64,000 nt of DNA from Paenibacillus glacialis (GTDB taxonomy: Bacteria > Bacillota > Bacilli > Paenibacillales > Paenibacillaceae). Below, one piece after another: positions 17,989-26,058 of this stretch (position 1 is the stretch's first letter; each line of letters begins with the position of its first letter). The notes beneath the pieces were generated by a model that made no database searches, had not been told where the DNA came from, and saw only the letters and a program-made list of their open reading frames with translations. Where the stretch lies: assembly GCF_001637205.1 (NCBI RefSeq), contig NZ_LVJH01000021.1, forward strand, positions 124,001-188,000. Reading direction: 5' to 3'. The position numbers were made by a program, and so were the translations under genes.

Positions 17989-18284
17989 TTATAATAATGG
18001 GTTCTGCCCTTGTAACGTTAATTCCTCGCGTACTCCCATTAGTTGTACTCAGTCGGTTTCAACTTCCTAATGGTCTAATTCGTTGGTTACAACATATCCC
18101 GGTTGCAGTCATGGCGGCATTAATTGCTCAAGAGTTGTTTATTGCAAATGGGAATTTTGCATTCAAGCAACTTGAGTGGTTAGCTGCACTTCCCACATTT
18201 GCAGTTGCCATATTCACTCGTAGCTTACTTGGAACTGTGATCGTAGGACTGGTATCTATGATGTTACTTAGATGGTTGTTTTAA
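17964..18284 (+). CDS. azlD: AzlD-family exporter subunit
   Basis: A 106-residue protein with three to four spans. AzlD motif TLIPRVLPLVVLSRFQLP at the N-terminus and HIPVAVMAALIAQEL in the middle. Its start lies inside the end of azlC, so the two are translationally coupled, fitting their function as one complex. Confidence 0.9.
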   Translation: MDIRWNILIIIMGSALVTLIPRVLPLVVLSRFQLPNGLIRWLQHIPVAVMAALIAQELFIANGNFAFKQLEWLAALPTFAVAIFTRSLLGTVIVGLVSMMLLRWLF

Positions 18285-18360
18285 GTGGATTTAGGGATCA
18301 TCCTCCCTCCACTCAAGAGATTGCCGATTCAATAGTAGTATATTTTAGATGGAAATAAGA

Positions 18361-18395
18361 GAATGGACCGCCTACTTTCAGGCGGTCCATTCTTG
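18361..18395 (+). terminator. Intrinsic terminator after azlCD
   Basis: Perfect 13-bp stem GAATGGACCGCCT / AGGCGGTCCATTC, loop ACTTTC, then TTG. Confidence 0.8.
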
Positions 18396-18455
18396 CTTCA
18401 TTATCCTCAAATAGGTTAAGTGATCTCATTTAAAGAATAATTTAATACAGTACTG

Positions 18456-18508
18456 TTGACAATGAGGTACACACAATTTAAACTAATAGTTATTGATAAA
18501 GATTATCA
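18456..18508 (+). promoter_or_regulatory. Promoter with Fur box before the nitroreductase
   Basis: TTGACA (18456-18461), 17 bases and TAAACT (18479-18484) form a good promoter. TGATAAAGATTATCA (18494-18508) is a 7-1-7 Fur-type inverted repeat with one mismatch, placed just downstream of the -10, where iron-loaded Fur would block transcription. Confidence 0.75.
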
Positions 18509-18579
18509 TTTGCAATGACAATAGTCATAACATTTATATTATTCTTACATAGCATCGTAAATAAGAGGAGGATCATCCC

Positions 18580-19119
18580 ATGGAATTAACACAATTGATT
18601 AAAGAAAGAAGATCTATTCAAATATTTGAGGAACGCGAGGTTTCACTAGATCTTGTAAAGGAACTATTGGACACGGCTGTATGGGTCCCTAACCATAGAA
18701 TGACACAACCATGGCGGTTCGTAATTGTCCATGGGGAAGCACGTAAGCGTATTGCTGAATTAAAAGGAAAACCTGGGGATGCTTCATTTAATGTGAATTA
18801 CTATAATAAAATGATGGATGTTCCCATGTTTATTGCTGTAGTCATTAAGGAAAATCCTGTTATCGGTATTCGTGAAGAGGATTATTCCTCTGCGAGTTGT
18901 ATCATCCAGAATTTGAGCTTACTTGCTTGGGAACAAGGCTTAGGTATGATATGGAAAAGTTATGGTCACATGCATGAAGCAGCGTACCGAGATGCATTAG
19001 GAATTCAACCTGGCGAAAGAGTCGTGGGTAGTCTTCATGTAGGATACGCGAGTCAAGTTCCAAATGCTCAACCAAGAATTCCAGCAACCGATCTAATCAC
19101 AGTGATTGACCAAGCATAA
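18580..19119 (+). CDS. Nitroreductase-family FMN oxidoreductase
   Basis: A 179-residue protein of the short YdjA-like branch: LIKERRSIQIFEEREV (FMN phosphate-binding Arg pair), AVWVPNHRMTQPWRFVIV, and ASCIIQNLSLLAWEQGLGMIW. It is an FMN-dependent NAD(P)H oxidoreductase. The Fur box upstream suggests induction in iron limitation, where such flavoproteins could reduce ferric chelates or provide other redox functions; that role is inference. AGAGGAGG precedes ATG. Single gene. Confidence 0.85.
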   Translation: MELTQLIKERRSIQIFEEREVSLDLVKELLDTAVWVPNHRMTQPWRFVIVHGEARKRIAELKGKPGDASFNVNYYNKMMDVPMFIAVVIKENPVIGIREEDYSSASCIIQNLSLLAWEQGLGMIWKSYGHMHEAAYRDALGIQPGERVVGSLHVGYASQVPNAQPRIPATDLITVIDQA

Positions 19120-19364
19120 GCTTATATTAAATATACCTTTGTAACTAATTAGTCTTACGTGCGAGCATAAGATTTGAGATGAATGAAGCGAACCTATGGA
19201 ATAAATGAGAGCGTGAGTGTCATCCTCGCAATCATCTGTTTCGTAGGTTTTTTTAATGTGTCAGAAAGAGTATCTAGTTCAAAGAATAAGAACGGGTTAA
19301 ATAGAACAATAATATGGCTATGGAATAATTGTGAAGTCATTGGAATCCAAGAAGAGGTGATGTT

Positions 19365-20087
19365 TTGAATCAAGCGGATTTTGAAGAGGCTCGTAAAGCC
19401 GAAGCCATCTATCATAACGAGTTGTACAGTGATTATGAGATATTAGAACCCGGAACGTGGTTGTCCAAGCCCAACCAGGTGGTCATGGAACTTCTAGATC
19501 GGCTGTTGGTACATAAGGATCATCTAAACGTTCTGGATCTAGGTTGTGGTGCCGGTCGCAACACGATTCCCATTGCGCTGCGACTTCAAGAGACGGCAAG
19601 TAAGGTGCTAGGGTTAGATTTACTATCTGAAGCCATCGATAAGCTACGTGCCAATGCCGATAAATACGGTGTTTCGGATGTCATTCAAGCTAAGGAAGTT
19701 GATGTTGAACACGCGGATATATCGAAAGAACATTACGACTATATTGTGGCATGCGGATGCCTCGAACACCTCTCCTCTGAGGTGGCGTTCTTACAGGTTC
19801 TCGAACGAATGAAGCAAGGTACCCGCATGGGTGGGATACACTGTATTATCCTGAACACGGAGATCCAGGAAGTGGAACGAGATACTGGTCGTGAGTTAGA
19901 TACATTGATCGAGCTGAATCTACCGAAGGATAAGGCCGTTACTATTTTTGAAAGAGTGTATCATGGTTGGAATGTACTCGAACAACAAAACGTAATTCGT
20001 TCGGTCGATGAGGAGAAATATGATACACCAACGCAGTTTCGTAGTCAGTCGATCACATTTGCTGTGCAGAAGATTAAAGAAATGTAG
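19365..20087 (+). CDS. Class I SAM-dependent methyltransferase
   Basis: 240 residues from a TTG start with GAAGAGGTGA before it (the nearby ATG at 19360 hits a stop after two codons). Motif I is VLDLGCGAGRNTIPIA near residue 50, motif II LGLDLLSEAI, and the acceptor region DYIVACGCLEHLSSEVAFLQVLERM. The layout resembles TehB-like methyltransferases. Substrate unknown. The 245 bases before it hold no convincing gene. Confidence 0.85.
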   Translation: MNQADFEEARKAEAIYHNELYSDYEILEPGTWLSKPNQVVMELLDRLLVHKDHLNVLDLGCGAGRNTIPIALRLQETASKVLGLDLLSEAIDKLRANADKYGVSDVIQAKEVDVEHADISKEHYDYIVACGCLEHLSSEVAFLQVLERMKQGTRMGGIHCIILNTEIQEVERDTGRELDTLIELNLPKDKAVTIFERVYHGWNVLEQQNVIRSVDEEKYDTPTQFRSQSITFAVQKIKEM

Positions 20088-20101
20088 GATATGAATACAT
20101 G

Positions 20102-20135
20102 AAATGCTGATTGGGTAAATCCAGTCGGTATTTTT
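20102..20135 (+). terminator. Intrinsic terminator after the methyltransferase
   Basis: AATGCTGATTGG / CCAGTCGGTATT stem (G-T pairs allowed), loop GTAAAT, T5 tail. Confidence 0.7.
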
Positions 20136-20281
20136 GTGTGTGGAATAACTCTTATCCAATAAACTATATATAATTCCAGTTATCCTTTGCTTTGCGGTCT
20201 CTTTGTGTGTTCATGGTATACTGAAACTATTGTTTTTTGGATGAATGTTTAGTTTTTATGAAGCGAAAGGGAGTTGAAGGA

Positions 20282-20956
20282 TTGAATGTCATACAGATAG
20301 GTCCATTGGTGCTGAATTTAGAATTACTCATTTTTATATTGTCTGCATTTATAGGTTATTTGGCCTTGAAATACCGTTTGAAGAAGGCTGCTGTTGCCGT
20401 TGATGGAAATGTTAGCGATAAATTTGTGAATGCACTCATCCTAGGTTTTGTGATATGGAAAGGTAGCTTAATTATTTTCGATCCCATGTCAGTAATTCAA
20501 TATCCGATGTCTCTCTTATATTTCAGTGGTGGGGAGAAAGGCCTATGGTTGGCTATAACCATTTCCATTCTATATATTTGGATTCGTACACGGAAAGACG
20601 GTACCTCCATCATGATGAATCTGGATCTTTTACTGGCTGGCTGGATTGCAAGCAGCGTTATGTATCATCTCTTGCTCTTAACTCTAAACCGGGAAAATGT
20701 GTTATACCATTCACTAAATATCGTTCTAAATATCGTCCTCTCTTTATACTGTTACACTAGAAAAAAACCTGTATTTCTAAGCCGATTTATGATCTGGTAC
20801 AGCGTGATTATGATCGGGGTATCTTTTGCTGAGAAGGATAGAACGTTTTTTGTATTCGGTTTCACGAAGGTACAGATGATTTATTTCATTTTATTTATCA
20901 TATTCTTATGGATAGATACCGCTTTGGATAAGGAACGTAGGGAGGAGGCTCATTGA
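20282..20956 (+). CDS. Integral membrane protein upstream of ccdA
   Basis: 224 residues from TTG 20282, chosen because AAAGGGAG lies 8 bases before it. About seven hydrophobic segments. The N-terminus IGPLVLNLELLIFILSAFIGYLALKYRL resembles the start of Lgt-type proteins, but the catalytic Lgt signature is absent. The TGA stop overlaps the ATG of ccdA (TGATG), so the two are coupled, and a TlpA gene follows. A role in envelope thiol-redox or lipoprotein chemistry is suggested only by context. Confidence 0.55.
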   Translation: MNVIQIGPLVLNLELLIFILSAFIGYLALKYRLKKAAVAVDGNVSDKFVNALILGFVIWKGSLIIFDPMSVIQYPMSLLYFSGGEKGLWLAITISILYIWIRTRKDGTSIMMNLDLLLAGWIASSVMYHLLLLTLNRENVLYHSLNIVLNIVLSLYCYTRKKPVFLSRFMIWYSVIMIGVSFAEKDRTFFVFGFTKVQMIYFILFIIFLWIDTALDKERREEAH

Positions 20957-21672
20957 TGGAAAATGCAACAGTTATTGTAGCCCTAATTGCCGGAATTCTT
21001 TCTTTCCTTTCACCATGTGTGTTTCCACTGATTCCTGCTTATGTATCACATTTAACGGGTTCATTTGTTCAAGATAATAAAATCAATGTTGAGAAAAAGT
21101 TACTTATGATGCGGTCTATCAGTTTCATTGTGGGATTTAGTGTGATATTCGTAGCCATGGGTGCTTCGGCAAGTTTCATCGGTCAATTTTTTAACGAAAA
21201 CCGAGATCTCGTTGGAAAAATAAGTGGTCTACTTATCATTGTATTTGGACTACAGATGGCAGGCGTGCTGACTTTGCGGTTTCTTATGTTTGAGAAAAAG
21301 TGGATCACCACGGATAATTCAAAAAAAGGAAATGTGAGCTCTTTTATTCTAGGATTGGCCTTTGGTTCTGGATGGACTCCATGTGTGGGGTTGGCGTTAT
21401 CCTCCATATTACTGCTTGCTGGATCCACGGATACGATGTATAGCGGCATGTTATTATTATTTGTATATTCTATCGGATTAGGAATTCCTTTTCTTATTCT
21501 ATCTTTTTTGATCACGCATTCATTAGGGCTTTTGAAAAAGATAAACAGATGGTTACCGATGCTTTCTACCATTAATGGTTGGATCTTGGTTGTTATGGGA
21601 TTGTTACTTTTCACGGGTAATTTACAAAAGATAAGCGCCTATTTGGCACAATTCACAACATTTAGTTATTAA
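20956..21672 (+). CDS. ccdA: CcdA/DsbD-like thiol-electron transporter
   Basis: 238 residues, six spans. Conserved FLSPCVFPLIPAYVSHLTG in TM1 and GWTPCVGLALSSILLLA in TM4 carry the two redox cysteines that pass electrons from cytoplasmic thioredoxin across the membrane. The downstream thioredoxin-like lipoprotein or anchored protein is the natural acceptor. GGGAGGAGG precedes the overlapping start. Confidence 0.92.
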   Translation: MENATVIVALIAGILSFLSPCVFPLIPAYVSHLTGSFVQDNKINVEKKLLMMRSISFIVGFSVIFVAMGASASFIGQFFNENRDLVGKISGLLIIVFGLQMAGVLTLRFLMFEKKWITTDNSKKGNVSSFILGLAFGSGWTPCVGLALSSILLLAGSTDTMYSGMLLLFVYSIGLGIPFLILSFLITHSLGLLKKINRWLPMLSTINGWILVVMGLLLFTGNLQKISAYLAQFTTFSY

Positions 21673-21685
21673 GAAAGGGGTCCAT

Positions 21686-22231
21686 ATGCGGAAAAACGGT
21701 ATTGCAATCATAATATTACTGATTTTAGTCGTGTGGGGAGTCTACGATTACACAAAGGATAATGGAACACCAAATGAGCAAACGAGTTCAGCAGGGGTAA
21801 AGGTAGGCATTAAAAAAGGTGATACAGCACCCGATTTTAAGTTACTTACGTTGGATGAGAAACAGATGAAACTTTCAGAATTCGCAGGCAAGAAAGTGAT
21901 ATTGAACTTCTGGGCTACTTGGTGTCCTCCTTGCAGAGTTGAAATGCCACACATGGAGAAATTGTACAAGGATTATGAGGAAGATGTAGTGGTGTTATCC
22001 GTAAATTTAACACAAACCGAAAAAAACCAGAGTGATGTTATAGCGTTTGTTGAAGATTTCGGACTAACGTTTCCGGTCGTGATGGATATAGAGGGCGACG
22101 TCGCTACTACATATCAAATTTTCACATATCCGACGACTTATATTATTGATTCTCAAGGCATTATTCAGGAGATTTTTAAAGGTGCAATTAATTATGAGAT
22201 TATGGAAAAGGCAATAACCAAAGTAAATTAA
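21686..22231 (+). CDS. ResA/TlpA-type membrane-anchored thiol-disulfide oxidoreductase
   Basis: A 181-residue protein: uncleaved N-terminal anchor (residues 5-20), then an AhpC/TSA-like thioredoxin fold, FWATWCPPCRVEMPHMEKLY with the active-site Cys80-Pro-Pro-Cys83, and the cis-Pro loop YPTTYIID. It acts outside the membrane, reduced by the CcdA protein encoded 14 bases upstream, in cytochrome c maturation or sporulation-type disulfide reduction. AAGAAAGGGG precedes ATG. Confidence 0.9.
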   Translation: MRKNGIAIIILLILVVWGVYDYTKDNGTPNEQTSSAGVKVGIKKGDTAPDFKLLTLDEKQMKLSEFAGKKVILNFWATWCPPCRVEMPHMEKLYKDYEEDVVVLSVNLTQTEKNQSDVIAFVEDFGLTFPVVMDIEGDVATTYQIFTYPTTYIIDSQGIIQEIFKGAINYEIMEKAITKVN

Positions 22232-22328
22232 AAAGGCGAGTTAGTGGAATTGTTCACTACATTAATTGTTAAACGGTAAAAGATTTTGGTAAAATGAACA
22301 GATCAAAACCCCGAAGGGAAGACTACAT

Positions 22329-22789
22329 ATGCATACAAAAACCGAAAAAGAGAAAATGATCGATGGGGAATTATATATTGCTGGAGACCCACAATTAACG
22401 CAAGACCGTGAGAATGCTAGAAAATTAACTCGGTTATATAATCAAACAATTTTGAGTGTGTTATTCTAGACGTATGTGAAGTTCGTATCGGCGATAATTG
22501 TTTCATTGCACCAGGTGTACATATCTATACTGCGACGCATCCATTAAATCCTTATGAGCGAAGTAATGGGACAGAGTATGGTAAACCTGTGACGATAGGT
22601 AATAATGTATGGATTGGTGGAGGTTCGATCATCAATCCTGGTGTTACGATTGGTGACAATGTGGTTATAGCCTCTGGTTCAGTGGTCACGAAAGATGTCC
22701 CTAATGATGTGGTCGTTGGAGGCAATCCAGCTCGATTCATTAAACAAATAGACGTTAGTAATCCTGACTCCAACAATAAGATGTTGTGA
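22329..22789 (+). pseudogene. maa: Maltose/galactoside O-acetyltransferase with internal deletion
   Basis: The start reads MHTKTEKEKMIDGELYIAGDP then [15 protein letters not shown], typical of Maa. The frame then hits TAG at 22467-22469. The other frame resumes with [19 protein letters not shown], then the left-handed beta-helix hexapeptides and [15 protein letters not shown] and [11 protein letters not shown]. Compared with the usual 185-residue enzyme, roughly 40 residues between the two parts are missing, with a frameshift at the junction. The catalytic His of the family (YTATHPL) survives, but no full protein can be made. Confidence 0.85.
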
Positions 22790-22932
22790 ACACGAAGTGA
22801 TAGCAGGAAAATATACATCTTAATTATCAAGGATGTATTTGTTGAAATTTAAAAATGACTATGATACGATACTTTTAAGTTGATGATTGGAGTGAAAAGT
22901 ATATGTAGGATTTCTTGCAAACAATGTAAATG

Positions 22933-22974
22933 AATAAAACACGGACTGCGATTTTTCGCATGTTTTATTTTTTA
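22933..22974 (+). terminator. First hairpin-terminator in the lsa leader
   Basis: AATAAAACA / TGTTTTATT with an inner TGCG-ATTTTT-CGCA, followed by T6. Lies between segments A and B of the attenuator. Confidence 0.6.
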
Positions 22975-23060
22975 TATGCAAGAAAGTTACTATATCTTTT
23001 CACTTAAATAATATATCCTAATCTAACTCTATCTTCATATGCATTGGGGAGGGTTGGATT

Positions 23061-23141
23061 ATGTATTTATTTGAGCTACAAGAAAGTAACTTTCTTGTAG
23101 CTCTTATTTTTTTATACAGGAGGATATTTGTATGTCATTAA
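23061..23141 (+). CDS. 26-residue leader peptide across the terminator
   Basis: GGGGAGGG lies 7 bases before ATG 23061. The frame (MYLFELQESNFLVALIFLYRR then IFVCH) runs through the 14-bp terminator hairpin and its T-run and ends at TAA 23139-23141, seven bases inside the lsa-type gene. Translation here would open the hairpin and overlap the main start. The strong ribosome site and position suggest a second regulatory reading frame, not a functional protein. Confidence 0.45.
   Translation: MYLFELQESNFLVALIFLYRRIFVCH
23073..23114 (+). terminator. Attenuator terminator before the lsa-type gene
   Basis: GAGCTACAAGAAAG, loop TAA, CTTTCTTGTAGCTC, then TTATTTTTTT; a perfect 14-bp stem placed 18 bases before the ABC-F start codon. 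Confidence 0.85.
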
Positions 23142-24610
23142 TTAATGTTACAAACCTGACGTTTGCCTATGAGGGCAGTTACGATAATATATTTGAAAAT
23201 GTAAGTTTTCAAATCGATACCGATTGGAAATTAGGTTTTACGGGAAGAAACGGTAGAGGTAAGACATCATTTCTCAATTTGTTGCTAGGTAAATATGAAT
23301 ACAGCGGAAATATATCTGCTCATGTTAGTTTTGAATATTTCCCTTTCCATGTCGAAAACAAGCAAAGTAATACGATTGAAGTAATCAACGATATTTTCCC
23401 GGATTATATTCACTGGAAGCTCATGCGTGAGCTTTCATTACTAAAGGTTTCTGATGATATTTTATATAGATCTTTTGATTCATTGTCTAACGGAGAGCAA
23501 ACGAAAGTATTACTGGCTGCATTATTTATAAAGGACAATAGTTTTCTGTTGATAGATGAACCAACCAACCATCTTGACATGACTGCAAGAAAACTTGTCA
23601 GTGATTATCTCAAAACCAAAAGTGGATATATTCTGGTATCTCACGATAGATCATTCCTTGATAATTGCGTAGACCACACCCTTTCCATCAATAAGACCAA
23701 CATAGAAATTCAAAAAGGTAATTTCTCCGCTTGGTGGGAAAATAAAATGAGACAGGATAACTTTGAGCGTGCAGAGAATGAGAAACTTAGAAGAGACATT
23801 AAACGGTTATCGGGTTCCGCTAAACGAACGGGTAACTGGTCGCACGAAGTGGAAAAAACCAAAAATGGAACAAGAAATTCCGGTTCAAAAGTAGATAAAG
23901 GTTATATTGGCCATAAGGCTGCTAAAATGATGAAACGCTCTAAATCAATTGAACAAAGACAGCTATCTGCCATTGATGAAAAGTCTAAACTCCTTAAAAA
24001 TATCGAAAACTCAGACAGCTTAGAGATTTCACAACTTGACTTTCATAAAAACCTGCTTGCTGAGCTAGATCATGTTTCTATTTATTATGGTGAGAAAATG
24101 GTTTGTGAAGATATAAGTTTTACAATTGAGCAAGGGATGCGAATAGCACTTGCGGGTAAAAACGGATCAGGAAAATCGAGTATTATCAAACTTATTTGCA
24201 GCGAGGATTTAAATTATACAGGTAACTTCATGAAGGATAGTCAGTTGAAAATATCCTATGTATCACAAGATACATCTCATCTTTATGGGAATTTATCTGA
24301 CTACGCTGTAAATAACGGGATTGATGAAAGCCTATTTAAATCGATTTTAAGAAAACTTGATTTCTCCAGAGTTCAATTAGAGAAGGATATATCAGATTTT
24401 AGTGGAGGGCAAAAAAAGAAAGTATTGATTGCAAAAAGTCTTAGTGAGAATGTTCATTTACACATTTGGGATGAGCCGCTTAATTTTATTGATATTATAT
24501 CTCGTATGCAGATTGAAGAGTTACTGCTTGAATACGCACCAACCATTCTTTTTGTGGAGCATGACAGAGAATTTTGCAACAATGTTGCAACAGAAATCAT
24601 TGATCTCTAG
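23132..24610 (+). CDS. Lsa-type ABC-F ribosomal protection protein
   Basis: 492 residues with two nucleotide-binding domains and no membrane spans. NBD1: GRNGRGKTS (Walker A), LSNGEQTKV (signature), LLIDEPTNHLD (Walker B). NBD2: GKNGSGKSS, FSGGQKKKV, LHIWDEPLNFID. The linker (about residues 190-300) is highly charged, as in antibiotic-resistance ABC-F proteins. The N-terminus MSLINVTNLTFAYEGSYDNIF is that of the Lsa group, which displaces lincosamides, streptogramin A and pleuromutilins from the ribosome. AGGAGG precedes ATG. Expression is probably gated by the attenuator in front. Exact Lsa class not assigned. Confidence 0.9.
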   Translation: MSLINVTNLTFAYEGSYDNIFENVSFQIDTDWKLGFTGRNGRGKTSFLNLLLGKYEYSGNISAHVSFEYFPFHVENKQSNTIEVINDIFPDYIHWKLMRELSLLKVSDDILYRSFDSLSNGEQTKVLLAALFIKDNSFLLIDEPTNHLDMTARKLVSDYLKTKSGYILVSHDRSFLDNCVDHTLSINKTNIEIQKGNFSAWWENKMRQDNFERAENEKLRRDIKRLSGSAKRTGNWSHEVEKTKNGTRNSGSKVDKGYIGHKAAKMMKRSKSIEQRQLSAIDEKSKLLKNIENSDSLEISQLDFHKNLLAELDHVSIYYGEKMVCEDISFTIEQGMRIALAGKNGSGKSSIIKLICSEDLNYTGNFMKDSQLKISYVSQDTSHLYGNLSDYAVNNGIDESLFKSILRKLDFSRVQLEKDISDFSGGQKKKVLIAKSLSENVHLHIWDEPLNFIDIISRMQIEELLLEYAPTILFVEHDREFCNNVATEIIDL

Positions 24611-24734
24611 CCTGTGGTCTGTTGATACAGATCATTCCTATGTTTTAATACTCGAGATAAGAGAACAGGACATATAGATGTCCAGTTAGGTATGCTATGA
24701 TCTTGAAATAACAGTCCGAACAAAGGAGATACAG

Positions 24735-25844
24735 ATGGCAGAACCATTGAAACACATGTATAATGAACAATTTTTAAGAGGATTTAGCGAAAAGATACAC
24801 GATGTTTATGATGCTTTTGATATAGATGGATTTATGGATACAGCGATGGATGACACATGGGAAGCACTTGAATTGAAAGCTCGAATGAGACGGATTACAA
24901 TATCACTCGGGACATTTCTACCTCCTGGGTATAAAGATGCACTGAACGTACTATTCAAGATTGATAATTCATGTATCGGATTTCCATATTTGTTCTTCCC
25001 AGATTTCGTGGAGGTGTATGGTCAGGGTGAGGAGCATTGGGCACTTTCGATGAAAGCGTTAGAGCGATTCACATCGAAATCATCTGCGGAATTTGCAGTG
25101 AGACCTTTTCTACTTCGTGATCCAGTGCGGATGATGTCTCAAATGTTGAAATGGGCGGGACATCCACAGGAGCATGTTCGTCGTCTTGCAAGTGAGGGCT
25201 GTCGCCCGCGTCTGCCGTGGGGACAGGCATTACCGATGTTCAAGCATGATCCATCGCCAATCCTTCCAGTCCTTGAGCTGTTGAAGGCAGATCCATCACT
25301 GTATGTGCGTAAGAGTGTTGCCAACAATCTAAATGACATCGTGAAAGATCATCCTTCCGTCGTGATTGATATATCAAGGCGCTGGAAAGGTATGAATCCA
25401 CACACAGACTGGATCGTACGACACGGCTGTCGGACCTTAATTCGAAAGGCTGATCCTGAAATTATGTCGTTGTTCGGATATGCAGAACCGATGGAAGGAA
25501 CCGCATCCATTTCTACCTTTGCATCGCTGTCGGTTCAACCAACAACTGTACCTATTGGAGGTATAACTGAGCTACGATACGAACTTCACATTCAGGATGG
25601 CGAACAAGCACATATCCGAGTCGAATACGGAATTGATTTCGTGAAAGCAAAAGGAAATACATCGCGCAAATCATTCCTATTGTCAGACAAAACCGTACCT
25701 GGTGGCACCATTCTTAAAGGCGTGCGTAATCACAACTGGATGGACTTAACAACCCGCCGGCATTATCCTGGTGAGCACCGGATTTCACTATTAGTCAACG
25801 GACGTGAAGTAGCTAATGGAATGGTAGATATCATAGAAACATAA
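24735..25844 (+). CDS. AlkC-like HEAT-repeat DNA alkylation repair protein
   Basis: A 369-residue protein. The N-terminal 250 residues are HEAT-like helices with the AlkC features HPQEHVRRLASEGCRPRLPWGQAL and DPSLYVRKSVANNLNDIVKDHP. The last 110 residues form a beta-sandwich, Ig-like domain (ITELRYELHIQDGEQAHIRVEYGIDFVKA), as in the AlkC subfamily. AlkC/AlkD glycosylases remove positively charged alkylated bases such as 3-methyladenine. AAAGGAG precedes ATG. Single gene with no adaptive-response regulator nearby. Confidence 0.85.
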   Translation: MAEPLKHMYNEQFLRGFSEKIHDVYDAFDIDGFMDTAMDDTWEALELKARMRRITISLGTFLPPGYKDALNVLFKIDNSCIGFPYLFFPDFVEVYGQGEEHWALSMKALERFTSKSSAEFAVRPFLLRDPVRMMSQMLKWAGHPQEHVRRLASEGCRPRLPWGQALPMFKHDPSPILPVLELLKADPSLYVRKSVANNLNDIVKDHPSVVIDISRRWKGMNPHTDWIVRHGCRTLIRKADPEIMSLFGYAEPMEGTASISTFASLSVQPTTVPIGGITELRYELHIQDGEQAHIRVEYGIDFVKAKGNTSRKSFLLSDKTVPGGTILKGVRNHNWMDLTTRRHYPGEHRISLLVNGREVANGMVDIIET

Positions 25845-25960
25845 TGTGTAATTGTGTAGGGATTGTGGCTATCCTTAATCTTGCGTATGATGAAGTAGAT
25901 CTAACTAAGATTCAATTTCAAGACGTTCTATACGTTGAAGGCGACACTAAAAAGAAGTAA
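25844..25960 (+). CDS. Possible 38-residue coupled ORF
   Basis: ATG overlaps the TAA of the AlkC-like gene (TAATG), the layout of translational coupling. The predicted peptide is MCNCVGIVAILNLAYDEVDL then a charged tail ending GDTKKK. It is followed by a terminator, so it lies in the same transcript. No homology is recognised, and it may be a degraded tail of another gene. Confidence 0.3.
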   Translation: MCNCVGIVAILNLAYDEVDLTKIQFQDVLYVEGDTKKK

Positions 25961-25981
25961 TTGAAACTATAAAGTAATAAC

Positions 25982-26012
25982 AAAAGAACCCTATTAAATA
26001 AGGGTTCTTTTG
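25982..26012. terminator. Intrinsic terminator, convergent genes
   Basis: AAAAGAACCCT / AGGGTTCTTTT around ATTAAATA, with T-rich flank on the plus strand and usable from both sides. Confidence 0.8.
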
Positions 26013-26058
26013 CTTTTTGCTATGTGCAGAATTGTGTTTCATTTAATTTGACCGATTG

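Larger units (their letters stand above)
22842..23131 (+). promoter_or_regulatory. Ribosome-controlled attenuator of the lsa-type gene
   Basis: A candidate promoter TTGAAA-N17-TACGAT (22842-22870) is followed by a start-stop uORF ATGTAG (22903-22908) with GGAG 10 bases before it. Segment A TTTCTTGCA (22911-22919) is complementary to B TGCAAGAAA (22977-22985). B (with flanks 22979-22990) is also complementary over 12 bases to D GTAACTTTCTTG (23086-23097). D is the right arm of a perfect 14-bp terminator (23073-23103, then a T-rich run). A ribosome stalled on the uORF would cover A, free B to pair with D and prevent termination. This is the layout expected for antibiotic-induced attenuation of ABC-F genes. 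Confidence 0.75.

Noticed and set aside
19183..19368. 61-codon ORF before the methyltransferase
   Set aside because: No ribosome binding site, unlike composition and no recognisable family; it overlaps the well-supported methyltransferase start.
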